The notes under the pieces were generated by a model. That model did not search any database, was not told the origin of the DNA, and worked only from the letters and a program-made list of their open reading frames with translations. The translations under genes and the position numbers were made by a program. From Aeromonas sp. RU39B (GTDB lineage: Bacteria > Pseudomonadota > Gammaproteobacteria > Enterobacterales > Aeromonadaceae), in the NCBI RefSeq assembly GCF_900156095.1, contig NZ_FTMJ01000016.1, positions 1-64,000 on the forward strand: 64,000 nucleotides of DNA, written 5' to 3'. Below are positions 8,877 to 17,004 of this stretch, one piece after another; the first letter of the stretch is position 1, and each line of letters opens with the position of its first letter.

Positions 8877-9410
8877 ATGGAGGCGAGCGCCAACACGGGC
8901 ATTACGCTCGATCAGTTGCTGGCAGCCAAGGATGAGCGGGCTCGCCGCCAGCGCAGCTGGCTGGATGGTTATCGGCAGCCGCTGATCGCCCTCTCGCTGG
9001 TGACGCCCGGTCCTATCAAGGAGAGCCTGCGCTATCAGCGCCTGCTGGAGGAGGGCCGGCAGGCCTGTCAGCAGATGCTGCGGCGTCATGGACTGAGTGT
9101 GCTGGCGCACGCCACCTTTGCTTCTCCTGCCGGTGGTACGGCGCTGTGGAGCGTCAACCACCCGGCCTTCTCACTCAAGCGCCTGTGTGTCGATCTCGAA
9201 GAGAGCCATCCTCTCGGACGGTTGTGGGATTTTGATCTGTTTTGCCCGCAGGCCGGTCCAATTGGGCGCTCAGCCATCAACATGGCCGGACGCGGCTGTC
9301 TTATCTGCAGTGAACCGGCGCACGCCTGCTCACGCTCCCGGCGCCATCCGCTGCTGGACGTTGTTACCCGTGTGGAAACCCTGATCGATGATTACTTTGC
9401 AAGGCAGTGA
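8877..9410 (+). CDS. citX: Apo-citrate lyase phosphoribosyl-dephospho-CoA transferase CitX
   Basis: A 177-residue transferase that attaches the prosthetic group to Ser14 of CitD. It contains the family segments LGRLWDFDLFC and the C-terminal AGRGCLICSEPAHACSR followed by RHPLLDVV. The ribosome site AAGGAG lies inside the last codons of citF. Its 3' end overlaps citG by 23 bp, as expected for an operon. The separate citX and citG genes follow the E. coli arrangement. Confidence 0.92.
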   Translation: MEASANTGITLDQLLAAKDERARRQRSWLDGYRQPLIALSLVTPGPIKESLRYQRLLEEGRQACQQMLRRHGLSVLAHATFASPAGGTALWSVNHPAFSLKRLCVDLEESHPLGRLWDFDLFCPQAGPIGRSAINMAGRGCLICSEPAHACSRSRRHPLLDVVTRVETLIDDYFARQ

Positions 9411-10296
9411 GTCCCTGCGGACTCACCGCCCCATCCCCGAGTTGGCCGCCAGCGCCCTGCGCATGGAGATCGATCTGACCCCCAAGCCGGGGCTGGTGGA
9501 TCGCCTGGGTAATGGCGCCCACAAAGACATGGATTACCCGCTGTTTTTGGCCAGCATCGCGGCCATCGCACCCTGGTTTCTCTGCTTTTATGAGCTGGGA
9601 ATTGATACTGCCGAGCAGGCACCGGCTAGCTTGCTGGCGGCGCTACGCGATGCCGGGATGGCCTGCGAACAGGCGATGTTTGCTGCCACCTGCGGGGTGA
9701 ATACCCACAAGGGCGGCATCTTCTCGCTGGGGCTGCTGTGCGGTGTGGCCGGGCGGTTGCAAGCGCAAGGAGAAAGGCTTACCCGTGAGCGTCTTTGTCA
9801 GGAAGTCGCCCTGCTCTGCCAGGGCATGGTGGAGCGCGAACTGGCCCGTGGCGCCCGTGGCCGTACTGCCGGTGAGCAGCTCTATTTACGGTTTGGACTG
9901 ACCGGTGCTCGCGGTGAGGTGCAAAGCGGTTTTGCCACGGTGCGCCGTCATCTGCTGCCGCACTGGCCGGCCTCAGGTCATGCTGACGAGCAGCATTTGC
10001 TGCAGGCGTTGCTGCGCCTGATGGCGGTCAATCCCGATACCAATCTGGTCTCCCGTGGCGGGATGGCCGGGCTGCATTATGTGCAGCACTATGCCCGGCA
10101 ACTGCTGCGCAATGGCTGGCATCATGGCGATCTGGTCGAGATGGACAGGCAGTTGATCGCGCGCAATCTGAGCCCCGGTGGCAGTGCCGATCTGCTGGCC
10201 GTGGCCTGGTTGCTGGCTGCCTTGCCGTCGCAGGATCTTCGGCCGATGTTGCCGGTGCGGCCCCCGGCGACCCATCAGCCGGTCGTGTCGCCCTGA
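9388..10296 (+). CDS. citG: Triphosphoribosyl-dephospho-CoA synthase CitG
   Basis: A 302-residue enzyme that makes the citrate lyase prosthetic-group precursor from dephospho-CoA and ATP. Characteristic segments are LRMEIDLTPKPGLVDRLGNG, the aspartate/glycine-rich HKDMDYPLF and CGVNTHKGGIFSLGLL, and NPDTNLVSRGG near the C terminus. It starts inside citX and ends just before a strong terminator, so it is the last gene of the citrate operon. Confidence 0.93.
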   Translation: MITLQGSESLRTHRPIPELAASALRMEIDLTPKPGLVDRLGNGAHKDMDYPLFLASIAAIAPWFLCFYELGIDTAEQAPASLLAALRDAGMACEQAMFAATCGVNTHKGGIFSLGLLCGVAGRLQAQGERLTRERLCQEVALLCQGMVERELARGARGRTAGEQLYLRFGLTGARGEVQSGFATVRRHLLPHWPASGHADEQHLLQALLRLMAVNPDTNLVSRGGMAGLHYVQHYARQLLRNGWHHGDLVEMDRQLIARNLSPGGSADLLAVAWLLAALPSQDLRPMLPVRPPATHQPVVSP

Positions 10297-10297
10297 T

Positions 10298-10330
10298 AAA
10301 AAGCGCTATCCCAACGGATAGCGCTTTTTT
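10298..10330. terminator. Terminator after citG
   Basis: AAAAGCGCTATCC and GGATAGCGCTTTT pair around a 4-nt loop and are followed by a T run. The flanking A and T tracts make it usable from both sides, so it can also end the minus-strand lipoprotein gene to the right. Confidence 0.9.
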
Positions 10331-10338
10331 CTGGCGCT

Positions 10339-10767
10339 TTACCACTGGTTGGCCAGCAGTCGGTCGATCACCGGGTCAATCTTGCTGGCGGTTCCTTGCC
10401 ACTTCATCAGGGAGAACCCGCCGCGACCGCGCAGGTGGTATTGGGCGTAGCCCACCTGCTCCATATTGCGGGTCAGTGTCAGCTCGGCCTGACTCAGATA
10501 GGGGACGATGTCCCAAGTCCGGCGCGCCGTGTAGTTGAGCACATACTCGCAATCATCCGGCTTGGCGCCATCAAACAGGCGGGTCTTGATGTTGTGACGG
10601 CTAAAACCGGCCTGCAACACCATCAGAAAATCACTCACTGCGACCTTGGGATTGCGCTGAATACACACCTCCTGCAGACGGCTTTCTCTGGCGACCGGTT
10701 GCACCGATACCGAGGTACAGGCCGTCAATAACGGGAAGAGCAAACAGAGTAAGGCAGTACGACGCAT
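10339..10767 (-). CDS. Small outer-membrane lipoprotein, Sbal_3080-like
   Basis: A 142-residue predicted lipoprotein. A short basic start and hydrophobic stretch lead to the lipobox LTAC with Cys17. The body (VCIQRNPKVAVSDF, GFSRHNIKTRLF, CEYVLNYTARRTWD, YHLRGRGGFSLMKWQGT) resembles a family I remember as Sbal_3080 lipoproteins; its function is unknown. I start at the ATG at 10767, which gives a clean signal peptide. The open frame continues 50 codons upstream without one. It converges on citG and shares its terminator. Confidence 0.75.
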   Translation of the reverse strand: MRRTALLCLLFPLLTACTSVSVQPVARESRLQEVCIQRNPKVAVSDFLMVLQAGFSRHNIKTRLFDGAKPDDCEYVLNYTARRTWDIVPYLSQAELTLTRNMEQVGYAQYHLRGRGGFSLMKWQGTASKIDPVIDRLLANQW

Positions 10768-11108
10768 CACGATTCTCCGAAAGGGGCAGAAAAGATTCAT
10801 AAGGGGCTGGGTGTCGAGCGGCCGGCAGGATAGCAGAGGCGGAGTGATGAATCCCGGTAGCATCATCGATGGGAGATGCAGCGAATAGTCTCGAACGTGC
10901 GCAGAACCTGATGACAACAGGAGATATCAGAGTGCGCGACCGAAAGAGGCGTGTGTCAGCTCTTGTCAGGGAAAGGGGCCTCACAAATGAAAACTGGCGC
11001 AGATAGCGCTTTTGTTTTTCATTAAAAGATATATCTTAATCATGTTTGATCGCTGAAACCTGCCGCTTTGCATCCGGTTGATGCCTCCCGGCAGTCACGG
11101 AGAAAATC
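10768..11108. promoter_or_regulatory. Divergent intergenic region with AAGATATATCTT palindrome
   Basis: About 340 bp lie between the lipoprotein and the DUF336 gene, with no credible ORF. A perfect 12-bp palindrome, AAGATATATCTT, is at 11026-11037, about 70 bp before the DUF336 start, in an A/T-rich patch with nearby ATT/AAT flanks. It is a plausible operator for a regulator encoded elsewhere. No particular family is claimed. Confidence 0.4.
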
Positions 11109-11546
11109 ATGACGATGACGACCCCTTTATCCCGAACTTCTGCGCAGATCACCCTGGTGGCGGCGCGTATTGCCATCGCAGGTGCTCAGGGTGAAGCCGA
11201 GCGCAATGGCTGGCACATCAGCGTGGCGGTTGTCGATGCGGCCGGTGAGCCGGTGGCCTTTGAAAAATGTGACAGTGCCATCGGTATTTCCCCCTCGGTT
11301 GCCTTTGGCAAGGCCCGCACGGCGGCGCTGTTGCAGGCTCCATCCGGAGAATTCGAACGCTTCATCAATAACGGTCAACCCAGCTTTCTATCGGTACCGG
11401 GTGTCACGCCGCTAGAGGGCGGCCTGCCAATTTATTCAGGATCGCAGGTGATTGGCGCCATCGGGGTCAGTGGTGCCCACGGCCCTAACGACACACAAGT
11501 CGCCGCCGCTGGCGTAGCGGCCCTGATGACGCTGGAGGTGCTGTGA
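11109..11546 (+). CDS. GlcG/HbpS-family protein (DUF336)
   Basis: A 145-residue soluble protein of the GlcG/HbpS (DUF336) family. The fold signatures are AVVDAAGEPVAF, FGKARTAALL and the C-terminal GAIGVSGAHGPNDTQVAAAG. Some family members bind haem or small metabolites, but the ligand here is unknown. GGAG precedes the start by 6 nt. Its stop overlaps the next gene in a TGATG junction, so it is co-translated with the SDR and may act on a related compound. Confidence 0.8.
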   Translation: MTMTTPLSRTSAQITLVAARIAIAGAQGEAERNGWHISVAVVDAAGEPVAFEKCDSAIGISPSVAFGKARTAALLQAPSGEFERFINNGQPSFLSVPGVTPLEGGLPIYSGSQVIGAIGVSGAHGPNDTQVAAAGVAALMTLEVL

Positions 11547-12271
11547 TGGGATCGCTGAAAGATAAGACGGTACTGATCATTGGGGGCAGCTCAGGCATCG
11601 GGCTGCGGGTTGCCGAGTTGGCCAGAGCCGAGCAGGCCCATCTGATCATCGTTGGGCGGGATGAGCAACGCCTCTCTGAGGCCTCCCACGAGCTGGCGTG
11701 GTCAGGACAACGCGTCGATGCGCGGCGTTGTGATGCTCATGACCATGATCAGCTTGCGGCCCTGTTTGCAGACTTGCCGCCACTCGATCATGTGGTATCG
11801 ATGGTGGGGGATGTGATGGGTGGCGGTTTCCTGAATGCCGAGATGGCCGTGATCCGCCACGTCATGGAGTCGAAATTTTTCACCAATGTCCGGATCGGAC
11901 AGCTGGCGGCGCACAAGTTGAAAGAGGGCGGTTCGCTCACCTTTACCTCGGGAACTGGCGGCCGTGCCCAGCACGCCTGCGCCAGTTATGTGGGTAATCT
12001 CGGCATTAATGCGCTGGTAGAAGGGCTGGCGGCTGAGCTGGCGCCGCGGGTGCGGGTTAATGCGGTGTCGCCCACCTGGACCCTGACACCGTTCTGGCGC
12101 AACGTTCCGGCCGAGCAGGTGGCGGCGACCAAGGCGCATTTTGAAACCAGCATTCCCCTTGGCCGCCTGGCCAGTGTCGATGAGTTGGCCGCCACTTATC
12201 TGTTTTTGATGAAAAATGGATTTATCACCGGTCAGCATGTTGCCGTCGATGGCGGCATCATGTTGGGATAG
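11546..12271 (+). CDS. Atypical short-chain dehydrogenase/reductase
   Basis: A 241-residue SDR with the nucleotide-binding motif GGSSGIG (residues 13-19) and the C-terminal VDGGIML. The catalytic Ser (135, FTSGTGG) and Tyr (148) are present. The YxxxK lysine is replaced: residues 148-152 read YVGNL, giving Leu152. That change should weaken or alter classical oxidoreductase chemistry. GGAGG lies 8 nt before the ATG at 11546. A GTG 3 bp upstream is an alternative start. The natural substrate is unknown. It forms an operon with the DUF336 gene. Confidence 0.82.
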   Translation: MGSLKDKTVLIIGGSSGIGLRVAELARAEQAHLIIVGRDEQRLSEASHELAWSGQRVDARRCDAHDHDQLAALFADLPPLDHVVSMVGDVMGGGFLNAEMAVIRHVMESKFFTNVRIGQLAAHKLKEGGSLTFTSGTGGRAQHACASYVGNLGINALVEGLAAELAPRVRVNAVSPTWTLTPFWRNVPAEQVAATKAHFETSIPLGRLASVDELAATYLFLMKNGFITGQHVAVDGGIMLG

Positions 12272-12324
12272 AGCCTCGGGTTGCCAGCCATGGTGGCTGG
12301 CCAACCTTGTTGCAGGAGAGTCTG

Positions 12325-12951
12325 ATGCAGCTGTATGTCTATGAGCATTGCCCGTTTTGCTCGCGGGTTCGTTATGCCGCCGGTGCGGCAGGTCGTCGCG
12401 TGTCTGCCGTGGTGCTTTCGTATGCTGACGTAGCGACACCGACCGCGCTGGTAGGTCGTAAAGTTGCTCCCATTTTGGTCGAGGAGGGTAAAACTCCGAT
12501 GCCTGAGAGTCTGGATATTATTCGTTATCTGACGGGGGCCAACGACGAGCAGATGACGCTCTCTGCCAATATTGCCGACTGGCAATCGCGGGCGTTTCCG
12601 GTTTTGCAAGGAATTGGCTATCCGCGCTGGTACAAGATGGGGCTCGGCGAATACGCGACTGAAGAAGCCAAATTGGCCTGGATTGAAAATAAGCAGAAGG
12701 CGGCTGGATGCTCCTTTGCCGAGTTGGAAGCTCGTAGCAGCGAATTTCTGCAACGCAGTGACGAGTTGGTGCAAGAGCTGGTGCCGATGATCCTCAGTGG
12801 TCAACTGGCGCAGCGCATGCTTGATGCGGCTGTGGTGTTCTCCATTTTGCGCGGCCTCTATGTGGGGCCTGTCGTTGGACGTTGGCCAACTGATGTTGTG
12901 AGCTGGCTGGAGCAGGCCGCTAAAACGGCGGATGCGCCGCTGTTTATCTGA
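12325..12951 (+). CDS. grxB: Glutaredoxin 2
   Basis: A 208-residue GrxB-type glutaredoxin with a GST-like architecture. The thioredoxin-fold active site CPFC is at residues 9-12 (YVYEHCPFCSRVR), followed by VGRKVAPILVEE and MPESLDIIRYL, all matching E. coli Grx2. It reduces protein disulfides with glutathione in the cytoplasm. The ATG at 12325 follows CAGGAGAG. A short hairpin (CCAGCC/GGCTGG) lies in the 53-bp gap after the SDR. Whether it is transcribed with that gene is uncertain. Confidence 0.9.
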   Translation: MQLYVYEHCPFCSRVRYAAGAAGRRVSAVVLSYADVATPTALVGRKVAPILVEEGKTPMPESLDIIRYLTGANDEQMTLSANIADWQSRAFPVLQGIGYPRWYKMGLGEYATEEAKLAWIENKQKAAGCSFAELEARSSEFLQRSDELVQELVPMILSGQLAQRMLDAAVVFSILRGLYVGPVVGRWPTDVVSWLEQAAKTADAPLFI

Positions 12952-13043
12952 TCTCGGCCATCCGCTCTTTTTTGTTGGCTATGACCGACTTGGGGTTAGC
13001 CTAACTCCTTCTTTTATGCGATAAATTCTGTTTATCCGTTGTT

Positions 13044-13073
13044 CGTAAGCGGCACTGTCAGGCGCCGCTTACG
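13044..13073 (+). promoter_or_regulatory. Perfect hairpin just upstream of a GGDEF gene
   Basis: CGTAAGCGGC and GCCGCTTACG form a perfect 10-bp inverted repeat around a 10-nt loop. It ends 20 nt before the ATG at 13094 and is not followed by a T run. It could be an operator palindrome or a 5' UTR stem near the ribosome site. Confidence 0.4.
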
Positions 13074-13093
13074 ATGATGTGGAAGGAACCCGC

Positions 13094-14041
13094 ATGACCC
13101 TGTCGATAGCGCAGCTGCAAGATGTGATAGCGCAGTTGCCGGATCCGGTTTTTATCATCAGTGAAGATGGCTATTACCTTGATTGCATTGGAGGTATTGA
13201 TGCCGGCGCCTATCAGAGTGGTCATCCCTTGGTGGGGAATCGGGTGGTAGATGTATTACCTGCCGAGCGGGCGGCCTGGGTCATGGAGCAGGTGCAGGCC
13301 GTGCTGCAAACGGGTCAGGTGCGGCAGGTGGAGTATGAGCTGGATATCGAGTCGATTCGCTTCATCGATACCGAGCAGGGGCCGCTTGGCCGACAATATT
13401 ACGAAACCAAGATTGCGCCGCTCTCAACCCGCTACGATGGTCGCTGCGCTGTGGCTTGGATCAGCCGCAACATCACCCGCAGCTACGAGCTGCAGCAGCG
13501 CCTCAAATCCCTTAGCGAAACCGATCAACTGACCGGTCTCTATAATCGCCGTTTCTTCTTCGAACGCTATCCGACTGAAGTCGCAGCGTTTGACTGCTCC
13601 GGTCTTATCATGCTGGATCTTGACCACTTCAAGCAGATTAATGACCTGTATGGGCACCATCAGGGTGATCGGGTGCTGCAGTGTTTCTGTGCCTGTGTTC
13701 GCCATGAGCTGCGCAGCGATGATCTGTTTGTGCGCAGCGGCGGTGAGGAGTTTGTCATCCTGTTGCCGGGCGTGGATGGTGAGTCATTACGTCGGGTGGC
13801 TGAGCGGATCCGCCTCGCCGTGTCGCACATGGTGGTGGACCCTGACTTACCCGAGCTGCGGGTCACTGTCAGCTTGGGCACCACCCTGGTGGCGCCGTGG
13901 GAGAGTGCCGGCAATGTTCTGGTGCGCGCCGACGAATGGCTCTATCGCGCCAAGCGAGCCGGTCGTAATCGTGCCGCCCACTGCATGGTCATGGCCCGTG
14001 ACACTTCACCGTTACCGGTCACCCCTCCAAAGCAGGCGTGA
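13094..14041 (+). CDS. PAS-GGDEF diguanylate cyclase (first of tandem pair)
   Basis: A 315-residue cytoplasmic protein with a PAS domain (about 10-130, starting LPDPVFIISEDG) and a GGDEF domain (about 140-305). The active-site loop is GGEEF (216-220) and an inhibitory-site RSDD (RxxD) is at 207-210, so it probably makes c-di-GMP with product inhibition. No membrane segment is visible. GGAAGG precedes the ATG at 13094. The first 220 residues align without gaps with the next gene, which marks a tandem duplication. Confidence 0.88.
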   Translation: MTLSIAQLQDVIAQLPDPVFIISEDGYYLDCIGGIDAGAYQSGHPLVGNRVVDVLPAERAAWVMEQVQAVLQTGQVRQVEYELDIESIRFIDTEQGPLGRQYYETKIAPLSTRYDGRCAVAWISRNITRSYELQQRLKSLSETDQLTGLYNRRFFFERYPTEVAAFDCSGLIMLDLDHFKQINDLYGHHQGDRVLQCFCACVRHELRSDDLFVRSGGEEFVILLPGVDGESLRRVAERIRLAVSHMVVDPDLPELRVTVSLGTTLVAPWESAGNVLVRADEWLYRAKRAGRNRAAHCMVMARDTSPLPVTPPKQA

Positions 14042-14137
14042 CAGCGCCGATTTCCCGTGCGATAACATCTCTCTGTCTATTTCTTGTACGATGATTTTCG
14101 GTCTTATGGCAGCCAGCTCACTCGGGTGGGAGGTCGT

Positions 14138-15040
14138 GTGGCACTCACGGTAGAACAGCTTTATGAAGTGATGGCGCAGTTGCCCGACCCGGTTTTTATC
14201 TTGAGTGAACTGGGTGACTACGTCGAATACATCGGCGGTATCGAGCAGCAATCCTATCAGGATGGCAATCCCTTGGTGGGGAAGATGGTGGCTGACATTT
14301 TGCCAGAGGATAAGGCTGCCTGGATGATGGCGCAAATCCGTGCGGCCCTCGATAGCGGACAAGTTCAGGTGGTGGAATATGAGCTGTCACCGAGCGAGGT
14401 CAAAGGCATTGATACCGACACGGGCCCGCAAGGTGTGCAGTATTTTGAAGGCAAGATAGCACCGCTGCCCTCCCTGTATGAAGGGCGTCGTGCTGTGGCC
14501 TGGGTCATCCGCAATATCACCAGTCAACGCGAGTTGCAGCAGCGGCTGAAGCAGCTCAGTGAAACCGATCAACTGACCGGTTTGCACAATCGTCATTTCT
14601 TCTTCGAGCACTACCCAAAGCAGGTCGCCGCGCATCCACAGACCGGTTTAATCATGCTGGATATCGATCACTTCAAGCAGATCAATGACTTGTATGGCCA
14701 TCAGGTCGGTGATCGAGTGTTGCAGTGTTTCAGCCGTTGCGTCAAGGCGCTACTGCGCAGTGAAGATCTGTTCGTACGCAGTGGCGGTGAGGAGTTTGTT
14801 ATTTTGCTTCCAGGTCTTGCCGGGGTGGCTTTGCGCCGGGTGGCTGAGCGGATCAGGTTGGCAGTGGAGACGATGTTGGTTGATCCGTCACTGCCGGAAC
14901 TGCGGGTCACGGTCAGCTTGGGCAGTACCGATGTATTGCCACAAGAGGAGGCCAGCACAGTGCTAGCCCGTGCCGACGAATGGCTCTATCGTGCCAAGCG
15001 CGCCGGTCGCAACCGGGTTGAGCACTGCGTCATGCGGTGA
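14138..15040 (+). CDS. PAS-GGDEF diguanylate cyclase (second of tandem pair)
   Basis: A 300-residue paralogue of the preceding gene, with PAS then GGDEF and the same spacing: GGEEF at 216-220 and RSED (RxxD) at 207-210. The start is a GTG at 14138, supported by GGGAGG 6 nt upstream and by exact alignment with the neighbour's N terminus. The PAS halves differ more than the GGDEF halves, which suggests different input signals. Its 3' end overlaps the convergent acetyltransferase gene by 11 bp. Confidence 0.87.
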   Translation: MALTVEQLYEVMAQLPDPVFILSELGDYVEYIGGIEQQSYQDGNPLVGKMVADILPEDKAAWMMAQIRAALDSGQVQVVEYELSPSEVKGIDTDTGPQGVQYFEGKIAPLPSLYEGRRAVAWVIRNITSQRELQQRLKQLSETDQLTGLHNRHFFFEHYPKQVAAHPQTGLIMLDIDHFKQINDLYGHQVGDRVLQCFSRCVKALLRSEDLFVRSGGEEFVILLPGLAGVALRRVAERIRLAVETMLVDPSLPELRVTVSLGSTDVLPQEEASTVLARADEWLYRAKRAGRNRVEHCVMR

Positions 15041-15482
15041 TATCGCCCGATGGGTAACGCGACCAGCACATCACCAGCTCCGGGCAGTCGGTGCCATTGC
15101 AGAGGCGCTCAGCCATCACGACAAAGCCGTGGTGGCGGTAGAAACGACAGGCGTGTTGATTTTGTACATACACCTGCAGGGTCAGTCGGCCGCTCTCGGT
15201 CTTGGCATGGTTTAGCAGGGCGGTGCCGATCCCCTGATGCTGGTGGGTGACAGAGACAAACAGGGCTGCCAGATGCTCCTCACACAGGGCGTAAAACCCC
15301 GCCACCTGGCCATTTTGCTCCGCCACTATGATGCTCGCCTGTGGCAGATAATAGGTGCGCATCAGTTCCAGATTATTTTGCCAATAGCTGGCGGGAATAA
15401 AATCATGGGAGCGGCAGGATGCCTCAAGCCAGATTTGCAACAGGGCCTCGGTATCCGTGGCAATAAACGGACGCAACAACAT
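15030..15482 (-). CDS. GNAT acetyltransferase, YjaB-like
   Basis: A 150-residue GNAT-fold N-acetyltransferase. The acetyl-CoA motif region is LFVSVTHQHQGIGTALLNHA (about residues 74-93), followed by VYVQNQHACRFYRHHGFVV. The pattern resembles E. coli YjaB/YiaC. The substrate is unknown. It is transcribed toward the GGDEF pair and overlaps it tail to tail. Confidence 0.82.
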   Translation of the reverse strand: MLLRPFIATDTEALLQIWLEASCRSHDFIPASYWQNNLELMRTYYLPQASIIVAEQNGQVAGFYALCEEHLAALFVSVTHQHQGIGTALLNHAKTESGRLTLQVYVQNQHACRFYRHHGFVVMAERLCNGTDCPELVMCWSRYPSGDITA

Positions 15483-15580
15483 GCAGACTCCAAATTAGGG
15501 AGAGAATGCCAGAATACTCACATGGTTCCCCAATCGTTGAGATCTCGCTCTAATTTGGTAAAGGAAACGTCAGCTAAATA

Positions 15581-15604
15581 AAAAAAAGGCCTCACTAGGA
15601 GGCC
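15581..15604 (-). terminator. Terminator of the acyltransferase gene
   Basis: GGCCTC/GAGGCC pair around a 5-nt loop. On the minus strand the stem is followed by seven T residues, about 30 bp after the acyltransferase stop. Confidence 0.75.
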
Positions 15605-15631
15605 CAACCATGGTGGATGGTGACAAATCGT

Positions 15632-16669
15632 TTAATGCGGACGCAACAGCCAGCGCGTCATCGGCGTGGTGGAGAGGATGCGGTAAAGCAGCAGTGACGC
15701 GGCAAACAGGAGAGGCAGCTTGAGCAGTTCCCACCAGGGCAGTTTGCCCTGCGGACCAAATACGAACAGCCAGATGGCCGGCAGCATGTGCAGGCAATAG
15801 AGACCTAGCACCTTGGGTGAGAGCCGCTCCAGCCAACTACCGGCGCCCAGCTGTGGATGAGCCAGCAGCAAAGCGAACAGGCCGACTCCCCAAGGCAGCG
15901 AGCCCAGCAAAAAGTCGTGACGATTAAGCGGCACATCCCCAAATTCCAGCAGCGCCCAAGCCTCCAGCGCATAGAGCAGTATGCCACCTGTCAGTAGCAA
16001 CCAGCCGGTACCGGCATCCGGTTGCCAGTGGCCTTGCCGCAACCAGACACCCAGCGCCACAAACACCAGCGAGAAAAGCGGGCCGTTTCGAGTCAGCAGT
16101 GGCCACTCAGCACCCAGCAGTGGCTTGGCATAGGAGCCACCGATCAGCGCCAGCAGGTAAAGAAATGTACCAAGCCACAGTGCCAGTGCCGGTCTGCCCA
16201 ACCCATGACACAACGCCGTGAGCATGACCGCCAGCATCAGGGCGGGTAGAAACCATAGGTGCACCATGCCACCGACCAGCCAGACGTTGAGCCGATCGCC
16301 GATTTGTAGCGGCCATTGTTGTTGCAAGGTGGCCAGATAGCCCTGCTCGGCTGCAGCCAACGGATTGAACGGGATCAGCAGATAGAGCAGGCTCCAGACC
16401 AGCCACAGCAGTAACAGAGGTCGGCAGTAGCGCAAGGCAACGCTGAGTGGATGGCCGCCGGCCAGTTTGGGCTGCAGAAAATATCCGGCGCACAGGAAAA
16501 ACAGGGGGACAGCAAACCGGCACAACTGGTTGAGCGTTCCACCCAGCCAGAAATAGAAGGGGTCACGCCAGAGAGTGGGATCCAACACATTGTTGAACGG
16601 GGAAATGTGTATGGTCATGACGGCCATCATGGCGATGACCCGTCCACACTCGATACTGGAAATTCTCAT
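15632..16669 (-). CDS. Membrane acyltransferase (acyltransferase 3 family)
   Basis: A 345-residue integral membrane protein with about ten hydrophobic segments. The N terminus RISSIECGRVIAMMAVMTIH carries the family's early conserved His, followed by FFLCAGYFL and VHLWFLPALM. Proteins of this family add acyl groups to surface sugars, glycans or lipids. The acceptor cannot be inferred here. The ATG at 16669 gives the usual short cytoplasmic start. No glycan genes lie next to it. Confidence 0.8.
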   Translation of the reverse strand: MRISSIECGRVIAMMAVMTIHISPFNNVLDPTLWRDPFYFWLGGTLNQLCRFAVPLFFLCAGYFLQPKLAGGHPLSVALRYCRPLLLLWLVWSLLYLLIPFNPLAAAEQGYLATLQQQWPLQIGDRLNVWLVGGMVHLWFLPALMLAVMLTALCHGLGRPALALWLGTFLYLLALIGGSYAKPLLGAEWPLLTRNGPLFSLVFVALGVWLRQGHWQPDAGTGWLLLTGGILLYALEAWALLEFGDVPLNRHDFLLGSLPWGVGLFALLLAHPQLGAGSWLERLSPKVLGLYCLHMLPAIWLFVFGPQGKLPWWELLKLPLLFAASLLLYRILSTTPMTRWLLRPH

Positions 16670-17004
16670 CACGATGCAGCAAGAGTACGTCAGAAGCTGA
16701 CACGTTAGTGCAAGGGAACGGTGTGGGACAAGGCAGGAACTTGCCAATTGTGAAGCGCCCCGTGCCGTACTTACCCTTTGTTACGCAGGGAGATTTCAGG
16801 TTACCTTTGTGGACATTTCGATCGATTCTGGTGAATATAACTCCATGAGTTGTTGGTCTTTACGACCAATATTGATGAAAAAATTAGTGCCGTTTGGGTA
16901 TTGCTGAAATCATCGGTTGATCTGAAAATCAGTCTCATGCGTATTTCGTCACCTCCGGTGTCTTGATACGCCTCAAAAACCAGCAAACGACATGAGTGGT
17001 GTGG
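16670..17004. other. Intergenic region between divergent genes
   Basis: About 335 bp separate the minus-strand acyltransferase from the plus-strand autoinducer-binding gene. No ORF of note was seen. The right half is A/T-rich and probably holds both promoters. I found no operator that I can name. Confidence 0.4.
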
